This document shows, one piece after another, positions 16,128 to 23,194 of a stretch of 64,000 bases of DNA. Source of the DNA: Microbacterium oxydans (GTDB taxonomy: Bacteria > Actinomycetota > Actinomycetes > Actinomycetales > Microbacteriaceae); NCBI RefSeq assembly GCF_900095745.1, contig NZ_FMIR01000019.1, positions 558,001 through 622,000 on the forward strand, written 5' to 3'. The notes under the pieces are model-generated. The model was not told where the DNA came from. It saw nothing but the letters and a program-made list of their open reading frames with translations, and ran no database searches. Made by a program: the position numbers and the translations under genes. Every line of letters begins with the position of its first letter. Position 1 is the first letter of the stretch.

Positions 16128-16174
16128 ACCCCCATGCTGGCGGGGCGCGTCGATTGTTACGAATGCCGTCGTAA
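16128..16174 (-). promoter_or_regulatory. Sulfur-operon promoter region with TTACGA-N6-TCGTAA operator candidate
   Basis: A perfect inverted repeat, TTACGA (16157-16162) and TCGTAA (16169-16174), is centred about 39 nt before the ssuB ATG. A weak -10 match, CAGCAT, lies 6 nt before the ATG (complement of 16134-16139). If transcription starts at the ATG, the palindrome covers the -35 region. The cognate regulator is not in this window. Confidence 0.5.
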
Positions 16175-16212
16175 TGTTCCGTCACGCAACAGCAGCCGCA
16201 TCCCGGAAACGC

Positions 16213-16259
16213 GAAACGGGCCGCCACACCCGCCCGAAGGCGAGGTGGCGACCCGTTTC
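16213..16259 (-). terminator. Hairpin terminator after rpsA
   Basis: The arms GAAACGGG(C)CGCCAC (16213-16227) and GTGGCG(A)CCCGTTTC (16245-16259) pair over 14 bp with one mismatch, around a 17-nt loop that is itself GC-rich. It lies 11 nt past the rpsA stop. The U-tract is short (TTTC), as is common in high-GC actinobacteria. It also separates rpsA from the sulfur operon. Confidence 0.8.
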
Positions 16260-16269
16260 AGAGTGCTGC

Positions 16270-17727
16270 TTAAGCGTTGCCGCCCGAGAGCTTCTCGCGC
16301 AGAGCCGCAAGAGCCTCGTCGTCCGCGAGGGTGCCGGCACCGGCGACCTCGCTGGCGAAGGACTGGCCGCCGCCGAAGTCTTCTCCGGCTGCTGCCTCGG
16401 CCTCGGCCGCCTTGACGACCTGAGCCTTGTGCGCCTCCCAGCGAGCCTGGGCTGCAGCGTACTCCTGCTCCCATGCCTCGCGCTGGGCGTCGAAGCCGTC
16501 CTTCCACGCACCGGTCTCGGCGTCGAAGCCCTCCGGGTACTTGTACTCGCCGGCCTCGTCGTACTCGGCGAGCATGCCGTACAGGGCCGGGTCGAACTCG
16601 GTGCCGTTGGGGTCGACCGACTCGTTGGCCTGCTTCAGCGACAGCGAGATGCGACGACGCTCGAGGTCGATGTCGATGACCTTGACGAAGACCTCTTCGC
16701 CGACCGACACGACCTGCTCGGCCAGCTCGACGTGCTTGCTGGAGAGCTCGGAGATGTGGACGAGGCCCTCGATGCCGTCTGCGACGCGGACGAACGCACC
16801 GAACGGAACGAGCTTGGTGACCTTACCCGGCGTGACCTGACCGATCGCGTGGGTACGGGCGAAGACCTGCCACGGGTCTTCCTGCGTCGCCTTCAGCGAC
16901 AGGGAGACGCGCTCGCGGTCGAGGTCGACCTCGAGGATCTCGACGGTGACCTCCTGGCCCACCTCGACGACCTCGGAGGCGTGCTCGATGTGCTTCCAGG
17001 ACAGCTCGGAGACGTGCACGAGGCCGTCCACGCCACCCAGGTCGACGAACGCACCGAAGTTGACGATCGACGAGACGACACCCTTGCGGACCTGACCCTT
17101 GTGCAGGTTGTTCAGGAACGTGGTGCGCGACTCCGACTGCGTCTGCTCGAGCAGCGCACGGCGGCTGAGGACGACGTTGTTGCGGTTCTTGTCGAGCTCG
17201 AGGATCTTGGCCTCGATCTCCTGGCCGAGGTACGGCGTGAGGTCGCGGACGCGACGCAACTCGATGAGCGACGCCGGCAGGAAGCCACGGAGGCCGATGT
17301 CGACGATGAGTCCACCCTTGACGACCTCGATGACCGTTCCGGTGACGACGCCGTCGTTCTCCTTGATCTTCTCGACGTCTCCCCAGGCACGCTCGTACTG
17401 TGCGCGCTTCTTGGAGAGGATCAGACGGCCTTCCTTGTCCTCCTTCTGGAGAACGAGGGCCTCGACCAGGTCGCCGACAGCGACGACCTCGTTGGGGTCG
17501 ACGTCGTGCTTGATCGAAAGCTCACGCGAGGGGATGACACCCTCGGTCTTGTAGCCGACATCGAGGAGGACCTCATCGCGGTCGATCTTGACGATCGTGC
17601 CTTCGATGATGTCGCCGTCGTTGAAGAACTTCAGGGTCTTCTCGACCGCGGCCAGGAAGTCCTCAGCAGATCCGATGTCGTTGATGGCGACCTGCTTGGT
17701 GGCCGGGGCGGTCGTTGCGGTAGTCAT
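16270..17727 (-). CDS. rpsA: 30S ribosomal protein S1
   Basis: This 485-residue RNA-binding ribosomal protein has four S1 domains at roughly 35-105, 120-190, 205-275 and 290-360. Domains three and four carry the repeated FGAFVDLGGVDGLVHVSELSW and FGAFVRVADGIEGLVHISELSS cores (seen as GLVHVSELS and GLVHISELS). The C-terminal tail is Ala/Glu-rich and lacks the extra domains of the E. coli six-domain protein, as usual in actinobacteria. AAGGA precedes the ATG at 17727 by about ten bases. It is transcribed alone, with a long leader and a terminator. Confidence 0.97.
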   Translation of the reverse strand: MTTATTAPATKQVAINDIGSAEDFLAAVEKTLKFFNDGDIIEGTIVKIDRDEVLLDVGYKTEGVIPSRELSIKHDVDPNEVVAVGDLVEALVLQKEDKEGRLILSKKRAQYERAWGDVEKIKENDGVVTGTVIEVVKGGLIVDIGLRGFLPASLIELRRVRDLTPYLGQEIEAKILELDKNRNNVVLSRRALLEQTQSESRTTFLNNLHKGQVRKGVVSSIVNFGAFVDLGGVDGLVHVSELSWKHIEHASEVVEVGQEVTVEILEVDLDRERVSLSLKATQEDPWQVFARTHAIGQVTPGKVTKLVPFGAFVRVADGIEGLVHISELSSKHVELAEQVVSVGEEVFVKVIDIDLERRRISLSLKQANESVDPNGTEFDPALYGMLAEYDEAGEYKYPEGFDAETGAWKDGFDAQREAWEQEYAAAQARWEAHKAQVVKAAEAEAAAGEDFGGGQSFASEVAGAGTLADDEALAALREKLSGGNA

Positions 17728-17870
17728 GTAGTGGGTTGTCCTTGTGAATGGAGACTCAGGCTGAGAGGCAACGACCGCGCACGGCCGACTGCATGCTTCT
17801 CAGCAGTTGGATTTTGGTTTTCTTGCCACGAGGGCATGCGCATGCACGCCACGAGTGACGGTTAAGGCTA
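17728..17870 (-). promoter_or_regulatory. rpsA 5' leader and putative promoter
   Basis: This is the gap between rpsA and the divergent lipoprotein gene. TAGCCT (complement of 17865-17870) is the best -10 candidate, giving a leader of about 130 nt. The leader holds a GCATGCGCATGC palindrome (17834-17845) between two direct copies of GCCACGAG, and ends with the ribosome site AAGGA. Length and structure are compatible with translational feedback control, but no known leader motif is recognised. The rest of the gap to 17952 shows nothing else. Confidence 0.45.
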
Positions 17871-17952
17871 TCAGAACTTCGGATGCTGCAGGGAGTCGGA
17901 TTCCGGGCAGGCGAGCTGTGGATAACTCGAAGGGGCAGGCGGTCTCGCGAGT

Positions 17953-17964
17953 TAGCGTGACCGG
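17953..17964 (+). promoter_or_regulatory. Lipoprotein gene -10 element, predicted leaderless start
   Basis: TAGCGT (17953-17958) ends 6 nt before the GTG at 17965. There is no ribosome site. Confidence 0.5.
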
Positions 17965-18504
17965 GTGATCTCCCCGACGCCTTCCTTCCGCTCGTTCGCG
18001 CGCGTTGCAGCACTGACGAGCGCTCTTCTCCTGCTCGCCGGCTGCACCCCCGAGCCCTTGCCCTCGCCTACTCCGACCCCCGCCTTCGCCTCGGAAGACG
18101 AGGCCTTCGCCGCCGCCGAGGCGACGTATCGGGAATACACCGACGCATCCAACGCGACGGACCTACGCGATGCGCGTTCGTTTGAACCCCTATATGGATG
18201 GCTTCGAGGTGAAGCGCTCTCAGCAGCGAAAGACAACTACAGCGACTTCTACGCCAATGGCATGAGTCGCACCGGCGAGACTACCTTCGATTCGTTCTCA
18301 CCCGTTTCGTACGACGGCGAGATCGTCACCGCTCGTCTTTGTTTGGACGTATCAGATGTTGAGTTGCTCGATGCGTACGGTGTTTCAGCTGTGCCCGCCG
18401 ACCGTCCCCCTCGACAATCGCTCGAGGTCCAGTTCACGCGCGCCATGACGAGTTCTGCGCTTGCGATCTCTTCGACCATCTCTACGACGGCGATCGAATG
18501 CTAG
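17965..18504 (+). CDS. Hypothetical lipoprotein
   Basis: The protein has 179 residues. A signal peptide with lipobox LLAGC (Cys28) is followed by a Pro/Thr linker (PLPSPTPTPAF) and a mixed alpha/beta domain starting FASEDEAFAAAEATYREY, which resembles small lipid-anchored actinobacterial proteins of unknown role. It ends with a Cys. The GTG at 17965 is set by the TAGCGT element. Base composition from about 18180 on is visibly less GC-rich than the neighbours, with several T-ending codons, which suggests accessory or recently acquired DNA. Its end overlaps the next start by 7 nt (18498-18504). Confidence 0.7.
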   Translation: MISPTPSFRSFARVAALTSALLLLAGCTPEPLPSPTPTPAFASEDEAFAAAEATYREYTDASNATDLRDARSFEPLYGWLRGEALSAAKDNYSDFYANGMSRTGETTFDSFSPVSYDGEIVTARLCLDVSDVELLDAYGVSAVPADRPPRQSLEVQFTRAMTSSALAISSTISTTAIEC

Positions 18505-19274
18505 GAGTTCGTGCCTTACTAGTCATCTCTCTGGTCACCAGCGTCGTGACATCCGGACAGACGGATAGTCCGCCACCCCAGGCGGGGATCGATGACGCAT
18601 GGGCATCCAACGTCAACAACGCCGTGGTCGTCTCCGGTACCGATACCCGATCGCCCCGCGACACCTCCCGGTCCCCCAACTCTCCGACCGACCCACGTAC
18701 GAGTCCCGACAAACCGAAGCCCTGCACCACCGACCCCGTCCGCCAGGCGTCCTGCAACATCACGGCTGAGCGGATCACGAACGACGAAGGCCAGCCCCTC
18801 ACCATCACCGATGTGGCGCAGTTCGCCCCCACCCCTGCGACGACCGCGGGAGAGCCGGGCAATGTCGGCATCGCGGGCATGCCCACGAACTTCGTGGCCG
18901 CGGCAGCCGTGCACACGCGCGCCGGCACGCTTTTCGACAGACCGATCAGCGTGCGCTTCACCCCGGTCCGATTCACCTTCGCGTTCGGCGACGGCGCCTC
19001 GGCCATCTCGAGCACGGGCGGCCGGTCCTGGGCGACGCTGGGTCAGGCGCAGTTCACCCCGACTCCGACGAGCCACTCGTATCGCGACCGCGGCACGTAC
19101 TCGGCACACGTCACCGTCCACTACACCGCCGAGATCGATATCGGCGGCGGGTGGTTCTCGGTCGCGGGCGAACTGGCGATCGACGGCCCGGCACAGCAGA
19201 TCCGGGTCTATGAAGCAGAGACCGCACTGGTCGCTCGAACCTGTGTCGAGCAACCCGGTGCGCCCGGTTGCTGA
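18498..19274 (+). CDS. Secreted PKD-like domain protein
   Basis: The protein has 258 residues. A hydrophobic N-terminus (LLVISLVTSVVTS) looks like a signal peptide. A low-complexity Asp/Ser/Pro stretch to ~95 follows, then a beta-rich region with the PKD pattern FTFAFGDGASA ... SHSYRDRGTYSAHVTVHY (residues ~165-220). The last residue is Cys and a CTTDPVRQASC pair lies near 80. It is secreted or surface exposed; the function is unknown. The ATG overlaps the lipoprotein stop (ATGCTAG), so the two are translationally coupled and probably act together at the cell surface. Confidence 0.7.
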   Translation: MLGVRALLVISLVTSVVTSGQTDSPPPQAGIDDAWASNVNNAVVVSGTDTRSPRDTSRSPNSPTDPRTSPDKPKPCTTDPVRQASCNITAERITNDEGQPLTITDVAQFAPTPATTAGEPGNVGIAGMPTNFVAAAAVHTRAGTLFDRPISVRFTPVRFTFAFGDGASAISSTGGRSWATLGQAQFTPTPTSHSYRDRGTYSAHVTVHYTAEIDIGGGWFSVAGELAIDGPAQQIRVYEAETALVARTCVEQPGAPGC

Positions 19275-19293
19275 CCGCGGACCGACCGCGCTC

Positions 19294-19305
19294 TACGCTG
19301 AGTCC
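19294..19305 (+). promoter_or_regulatory. Exonuclease gene -10 element, predicted leaderless start
   Basis: TACGCT (19294-19299) ends 6 nt before the ATG at 19306. It lies 19 nt past the stop of the PKD-like gene. Confidence 0.5.
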
Positions 19306-20250
19306 ATGCCCCGCGCCGACCGCCTCATGCTGCTCGACACCGCCAGCCTCTACTTCCGCGCCTTCTACGGCGTTCCCGACAAGGTGACGGCGCCGGACGG
19401 GTCGCCGATCAACGCGGCCCGCGGTCTCCTCGACATCATCGCCAAGCTCGTCACCCTGTACGAGCCGACGCATGTGATCGCGTGCTGGGACGACGACTGG
19501 CGCCCGCAGTGGCGCGTCGATCTCATCCCGAGCTACAAGACCCATCGAGTCGTCGAAGTCGTGGCCAGTGGGCCCGACGTCGAGGAGATCCCCGACCCGC
19601 TCGAGGCGCAGATCCCTCTGATCCGCGAGACTCTCGCCGCCATCGGCATCCCCATCATCGGGGTCGCCGAACACGAAGCCGATGATGTGATCGGCACACT
19701 CGCGACCGACGCCACGATGCCGGTCGACATCATCACGGGCGACCGCGACCTGTTCCAGCTCGTCGACGATGCCCGCGACGTCCGCGTCATCTACACCGCG
19801 CGTGGCATGAGCAACCTCGAGATCGTGACCGATGCGACGGTCGTGGCCAAGTACGGAGTGCTCCCTTCGCAGTATGCGGACTTCGCGACGATGCGCGGCG
19901 ACGCCTCCGACGGGCTGCCCGGCGTCGCGGGCGTGGGAGAGAAGACGGCGGCGACGCTCCTCCAGACTCACAGCGACCTCACCGGCATCCGCGCCGCGGC
20001 GGAGGAGGGCGAGGGAATGAGCGCGGGAGTCCGCACGAAGATCCTGGCGGCTTCTGCCTACCTCGACGTCGCCCCCACCGTTGTCGCCGTGGCGACCTCG
20101 CTGCCGATCAGTGCGCCCGACATCCCGCTGCGCGTTCTCGACCCCGCCGAGGTCGACGCCGCCACCGCTCTCGCTGAGAAGTGGAACCTCGGCGGTTCGA
20201 TGACGCGCGCGGTCGCCGCTGTGTCGAAAGCTGCCCTCGGAGCCGACTGA
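19306..20250 (+). CDS. 5'-3' exonuclease (FEN/T5-type nuclease)
   Basis: This 314-residue stand-alone flap endonuclease-like protein is related to the N-terminal domain of PolA. Metal-binding acidic motifs are DTASLYFRAFYG (~10-21), ACWDDDWRPQWR (~60), EHEADDVIG (~122), ITGDRDLFQLVDD (~142) and the helix-hairpin-helix GVAGVGEKTAATLL (~205). It could remove RNA primers or 5' flaps. No polymerase domain is attached. The start ATG at 19306 is supported by TACGCT 6 nt upstream; the longer frame overlaps the PKD gene. It converges on the PHP gene with an 18-nt gap and no hairpin. Confidence 0.9.
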   Translation: MPRADRLMLLDTASLYFRAFYGVPDKVTAPDGSPINAARGLLDIIAKLVTLYEPTHVIACWDDDWRPQWRVDLIPSYKTHRVVEVVASGPDVEEIPDPLEAQIPLIRETLAAIGIPIIGVAEHEADDVIGTLATDATMPVDIITGDRDLFQLVDDARDVRVIYTARGMSNLEIVTDATVVAKYGVLPSQYADFATMRGDASDGLPGVAGVGEKTAATLLQTHSDLTGIRAAAEEGEGMSAGVRTKILAASAYLDVAPTVVAVATSLPISAPDIPLRVLDPAEVDAATALAEKWNLGGSMTRAVAAVSKAALGAD

Positions 20251-20268
20251 CCGACGTTCGCGGGTAAG

Positions 20269-21255
20269 TCACTCCGCCCAGGCGAGCAGGCGCGAGAGGC
20301 CCCAGGTCGTCACGATCCGTGAGGCGGGAATCCCTGCCCGTTCGGCGCGCTCGGCGCCGTGATCGAGCAGCGACAGCTGCCCCGGCGCGTGGGCATCCGA
20401 ATCGATCGAGAACAGGCACCCCGCGTCGAGCGCGATGGCGATCAGCTCGTCCGGAGGATCCTGCCGCTCGGGCCGCGAGTTGATCTCCACCGCCACGCCG
20501 TTCTCCGCGCATGCCGCGAACACGGCCGCGGCGTCGAACGCCGACGGCGGACGCGTTCCCCGATCGCCCTGCACGAGCCGCCCCGTGCAGTGCCCGAGCA
20601 CGTTCACCCGTGGATGCGAGACGGCGGCGATCATCCGCGCCGTCATCGGCCGTGCGTCCATACGCAGCTTGGAGTGCACGGAGGCCACGACGATGTCGAG
20701 TTCCGCGAGCAGCTCATCCTCTTGGTCGAGGGTGCCGTCCTCCAGGATGTCCACCTCGATCCCCGCGAGCAGCGTGAAGCCGTCGCCGGACTCGGCGCGC
20801 ACCAACGGAATCTGCTCGCGAAGACGCTCGGCTGACAGCCCGCGCGCCACGCGCAGGCGGGGAGAGTGATCCGTGATCGCCTGGTATTCGTGTCCCAGCG
20901 CCCGCGCGGCCGCGGCCATGACCGGGATCGGCGTCGTGCCGTCCGACCAGTCGGTGTGCGCGTGCAGGTCACCGCGCAGTTTGGCGCGCAGCGCCGAGAC
21001 GCGCTCCGGCTCGACGTCGCCGCGCAACTCGACCAGATAATCGGGAACCTGCCCCGCCTGTGCCTGCCGGATGACCGCGAACGTGGACTCGCCGATGCCC
21101 TTGGCCGCACGAAGTCTCGTGGGATCGGCCTGCACGTCGTCGGGAAGATCCTGCAGAGTCGCCGCGGCCTGGCGGAACGCCTTCGCCCGGTACCGTGACG
21201 CACGCTCGCGTTCCAGGAGGGAAGCGATCTCGAGCAGCGCGTCGACGGGATCCAC
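20269..21255 (-). CDS. HhH plus PHP-domain phosphoesterase (PolX-type, without polymerase domain)
   Basis: The protein has 328 residues. The N-terminal ~75 residues form a helix-hairpin-helix module (LRAAKGIGESTFAVI). The PHP domain follows with metal ligands in DLHAHTDWSDG (~104), ITDHSP (~137), GIEVDIL (~175), ASVHSKL (~199), HCTGR (~229), EINSRPERQDPP (~266) and SIDSDAH (~289). This is the YcdX/PolX-like PHP subgroup, but the nucleotidyltransferase core is absent. The GTG at 21255 is chosen: AGGAG lies five bases upstream and the gene then starts 2 nt after the trpD stop. Its substrate, DNA 3' ends or a small phosphoester, cannot be told from sequence. Confidence 0.85.
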   Translation of the reverse strand: MDPVDALLEIASLLERERASRYRAKAFRQAAATLQDLPDDVQADPTRLRAAKGIGESTFAVIRQAQAGQVPDYLVELRGDVEPERVSALRAKLRGDLHAHTDWSDGTTPIPVMAAAARALGHEYQAITDHSPRLRVARGLSAERLREQIPLVRAESGDGFTLLAGIEVDILEDGTLDQEDELLAELDIVVASVHSKLRMDARPMTARMIAAVSHPRVNVLGHCTGRLVQGDRGTRPPSAFDAAAVFAACAENGVAVEINSRPERQDPPDELIAIALDAGCLFSIDSDAHAPGQLSLLDHGAERAERAGIPASRIVTTWGLSRLLAWAE

Positions 21256-21257
21256 GA

Positions 21258-22328
21258 TCACTCCTGTGTAGCCGCCAGCTCGCGACTGACACCGATCCAC
21301 TGATCGAGCTTGGCCAGGGCGCGACCGTCATCGACGGCCGCGGCAGCCTTGTCGTACCCGGCACGCAACCGCTCGAGGATGGGCCGCTGCACCTGGGTGG
21401 CGTCCTGCGAGAGCTCGAAGGCGACGATGCCGGCAGCGGCATTGAGGAGCACGATGTCACGCACGGCGCCGGTCTCCCCCGCAAGCGTCCGCCGAAGCAC
21501 CTCGGCATTGTGCTGCGGCGAGCCGCCGATCAGGTCGGCGAGGTCGGCGATCGGGATGTCGAGGTCGCGAGGGTCGAGGTCATGCTCGTGGATGTCACCG
21601 CGGGTGACCTCCCAGATGCGGCTGTGCCCGGTCGTCGTCAGCTCGTCGAGGCCGTCGTCACCGCGGAAGACGAGGGCGGTCGCGCCACGGGTGCGGAACA
21701 CACCCGTGATCAGAGGGACGCGTTCGATCTGCGCCACACCGACGGCATTGGCTTCCGCACGGGCCGGGTTACACAGCGGTCCGAGCATGTTGAAGACCGT
21801 CGGCACCCCCAGCTCGGCGCGGACGGCGCCGGCGTGCTTGAAGCCGGGGTGGAACGCTCCCGCCCACGCGAAGGTGATCCCGGTGCGGTCGAGGATGGAT
21901 GCCACGTCAGCGGGGTTCAGAGAAAGCTCCAGGCCGAGCGCTCCGAGCACGTCCGAAGATCCGGAGGCGGAGCTGGCCGCGCGGTTGCCGTGCTTCACGA
22001 CGGGCACGCCGGTGGCACCGATGATGATCGCTGCGGTCGTGGACACGTTGACGGTACCGACGCGGTCCCCGCCGGTGCCCACGATGTCGAGCACATCCGG
22101 CGAGACCGGGAGCGGCACGGCGGCCTCGAGGATCGCATCGCGGAACCCGACGATCTCGTCGATCGTCTCCCCTTTCGCACGGAGTGCGACGAGGAATCCC
22201 GCGAGCTGAGCCTCGCTCACTCCGCCCTGCATGATCTGACGCATCGCCCATGTGGACTCCCAGACGCTGAGATCGCGGCGTTCCAAGAGGGAGGTGAGCA
22301 CGTCGGGCCAGGTCAACGAATCAGGCAT
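21258..22328 (-). CDS. trpD: Anthranilate phosphoribosyltransferase
   Basis: This 356-residue enzyme transfers phosphoribose to anthranilate in tryptophan synthesis. VGTGGDRVGTVNVST (~89) is the PRPP loop, KHGNRAASSASGSSD (~118) binds anthranilate and PRPP, and FNMLGPLCNPA (~175) is also conserved. The ATG at 22328 (MPDSLTWPDV) is favoured because TAGGAT lies 7 nt upstream; the longer frame has no support. No other trp gene lies in this window, so trpD is separate from any trp operon. It is transcribed with the PHP gene. Confidence 0.95.
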   Translation of the reverse strand: MPDSLTWPDVLTSLLERRDLSVWESTWAMRQIMQGGVSEAQLAGFLVALRAKGETIDEIVGFRDAILEAAVPLPVSPDVLDIVGTGGDRVGTVNVSTTAAIIIGATGVPVVKHGNRAASSASGSSDVLGALGLELSLNPADVASILDRTGITFAWAGAFHPGFKHAGAVRAELGVPTVFNMLGPLCNPARAEANAVGVAQIERVPLITGVFRTRGATALVFRGDDGLDELTTTGHSRIWEVTRGDIHEHDLDPRDLDIPIADLADLIGGSPQHNAEVLRRTLAGETGAVRDIVLLNAAAGIVAFELSQDATQVQRPILERLRAGYDKAAAAVDDGRALAKLDQWIGVSRELAATQE

Positions 22329-22341
22329 GTGTGCGATCCTA
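22329..22341 (-). promoter_or_regulatory. trpD -10 element, predicted leaderless start
   Basis: TAGGAT (complement of 22336-22341) ends 7 nt before the ATG. No attenuator-like leader peptide with Trp codons is possible with so short a leader. Confidence 0.55.
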
Positions 22342-22437
22342 TCGGCGTGGAGAAAACATGCAGATGCTTCCGCACGCATGCGCACTCCGCGCCCACCCCC
22401 AGTTTCCCGCGGATTCACCGGGTATTCGCAGTGTTTT

Positions 22438-22457
22438 CTTAGGGTCCCCTAAGTCAA
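22438..22457. promoter_or_regulatory. Palindrome CTTAGGG-TC-CCCTAAG, DtxR/IdeR-like box candidate
   Basis: A 16-bp palindrome (22438-22453) lies in the trpD-ctaE gap. Read as a 19-mer (22439-22457) it matches the DtxR/IdeR consensus at about 14 of 19 positions by my own count. It is about 64-83 nt upstream of the ctaE start, outside the core promoter. The rest of the 192-bp gap shows only the two -10 elements. Confidence 0.35.
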
Positions 22458-22508
22458 GGACCGGCGATTCGAAGGTCGTGGGTGCAAGAATCACGCCCCA
22501 GGATCGGC

Positions 22509-22520
22509 CATAATGGAGGG
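22509..22520 (+). promoter_or_regulatory. ctaE -10 element, predicted leaderless start
   Basis: CATAAT (22509-22514) ends 6 nt before the GTG at 22521; the spacer GGAGGG is too close to serve as a normal ribosome site. This would be the promoter of the ctaE-qcrCAB operon. Confidence 0.5.
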
Positions 22521-23174
22521 GTGACGACCTCAGCGACGTATGCCCCGGCGGCGAGAACGATTAAGCGGCCCAACCCGGTAGCTGTCGGCACCATTGTGTG
22601 GCTCGGCAGTGAGGTGATGTTCTTCGCGGGACTCTTCGCGATCTACTTCACTCTCCGCAGCACCTCCCCGGAGCTGTGGGCAGACCGGACCGAGCTGCTG
22701 AACGTCCCGTTCGCCGCAGTGAACACTGCGATCCTCGTCCTCTCCTCGTTCACGTGCCAGATGGGCGTGTTCGCGGCAGAAGACCTGCAGCCCTACAAGA
22801 TCGGCAAGGGGCAGAAGAACGGCGCCGGACGCCGTCGCCTCTTCGGCTGGGGAATGGTCGAGTGGTTCTTCCTCACCTTCGCCCTCGGCGCGATCTTCGT
22901 CTCCGGCCAGGTGTGGGAGTACGCACAGCTTGTCGCTGAAGGCATGCCGATCAACGCCGACTCGTACGCCTCCGCCTTCTACCTGACTACCGGCTTCCAC
23001 GCCCTTCACGTCACGGGCGGCCTCGTCGCGTTCCTGCTCGTCATCGGACGCGCATACGCCGTCAAGAACTTCCGGCACAAGGAGGCGACCTCCTCGATCG
23101 TGGTGTCCTACTACTGGCACTTCGTCGACGTCGTCTGGATCGTGCTGTTCCTCGTTATCTACTTCCTGAAATAA
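22521..23174 (+). CDS. ctaE: Cytochrome c oxidase subunit III
   Basis: This 217-residue integral membrane subunit of the aa3 oxidase has about five helices. Typical strings are WLGSEVMFFAGLFA (~23), GQVWEYAQLV (~129), FYLTTGFHALHVTGG (~153) and SYYWHFVDVVWIVLF (~194). GTG at 22521 (VTTSATYAP) is preferred over the frame's longer start because of CATAAT 6 nt upstream and family length. It leads the ctaE-qcrC-qcrA-qcrB operon, the usual actinobacterial arrangement in which the bc1 complex and oxidase form one supercomplex. Confidence 0.95.
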   Translation: MTTSATYAPAARTIKRPNPVAVGTIVWLGSEVMFFAGLFAIYFTLRSTSPELWADRTELLNVPFAAVNTAILVLSSFTCQMGVFAAEDLQPYKIGKGQKNGAGRRRLFGWGMVEWFFLTFALGAIFVSGQVWEYAQLVAEGMPINADSYASAFYLTTGFHALHVTGGLVAFLLVIGRAYAVKNFRHKEATSSIVVSYYWHFVDVVWIVLFLVIYFLK

Positions 23175-23194
23175 GAGCGGAGCTGATCCCCGAG

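Noticed and set aside
18480..18510. A frameshift splitting one protein into the lipoprotein and PKD-like genes
   Set aside because: The second gene has its own ATG and hydrophobic signal-like start, and the first ends in a natural-looking Cys terminus; overlap is the simpler explanation.
22329..22520. Trp attenuator or leader peptide before trpD
   Set aside because: The -10 lies 7 nt before the start, leaving no room for a leader, and no run of Trp codons is present.
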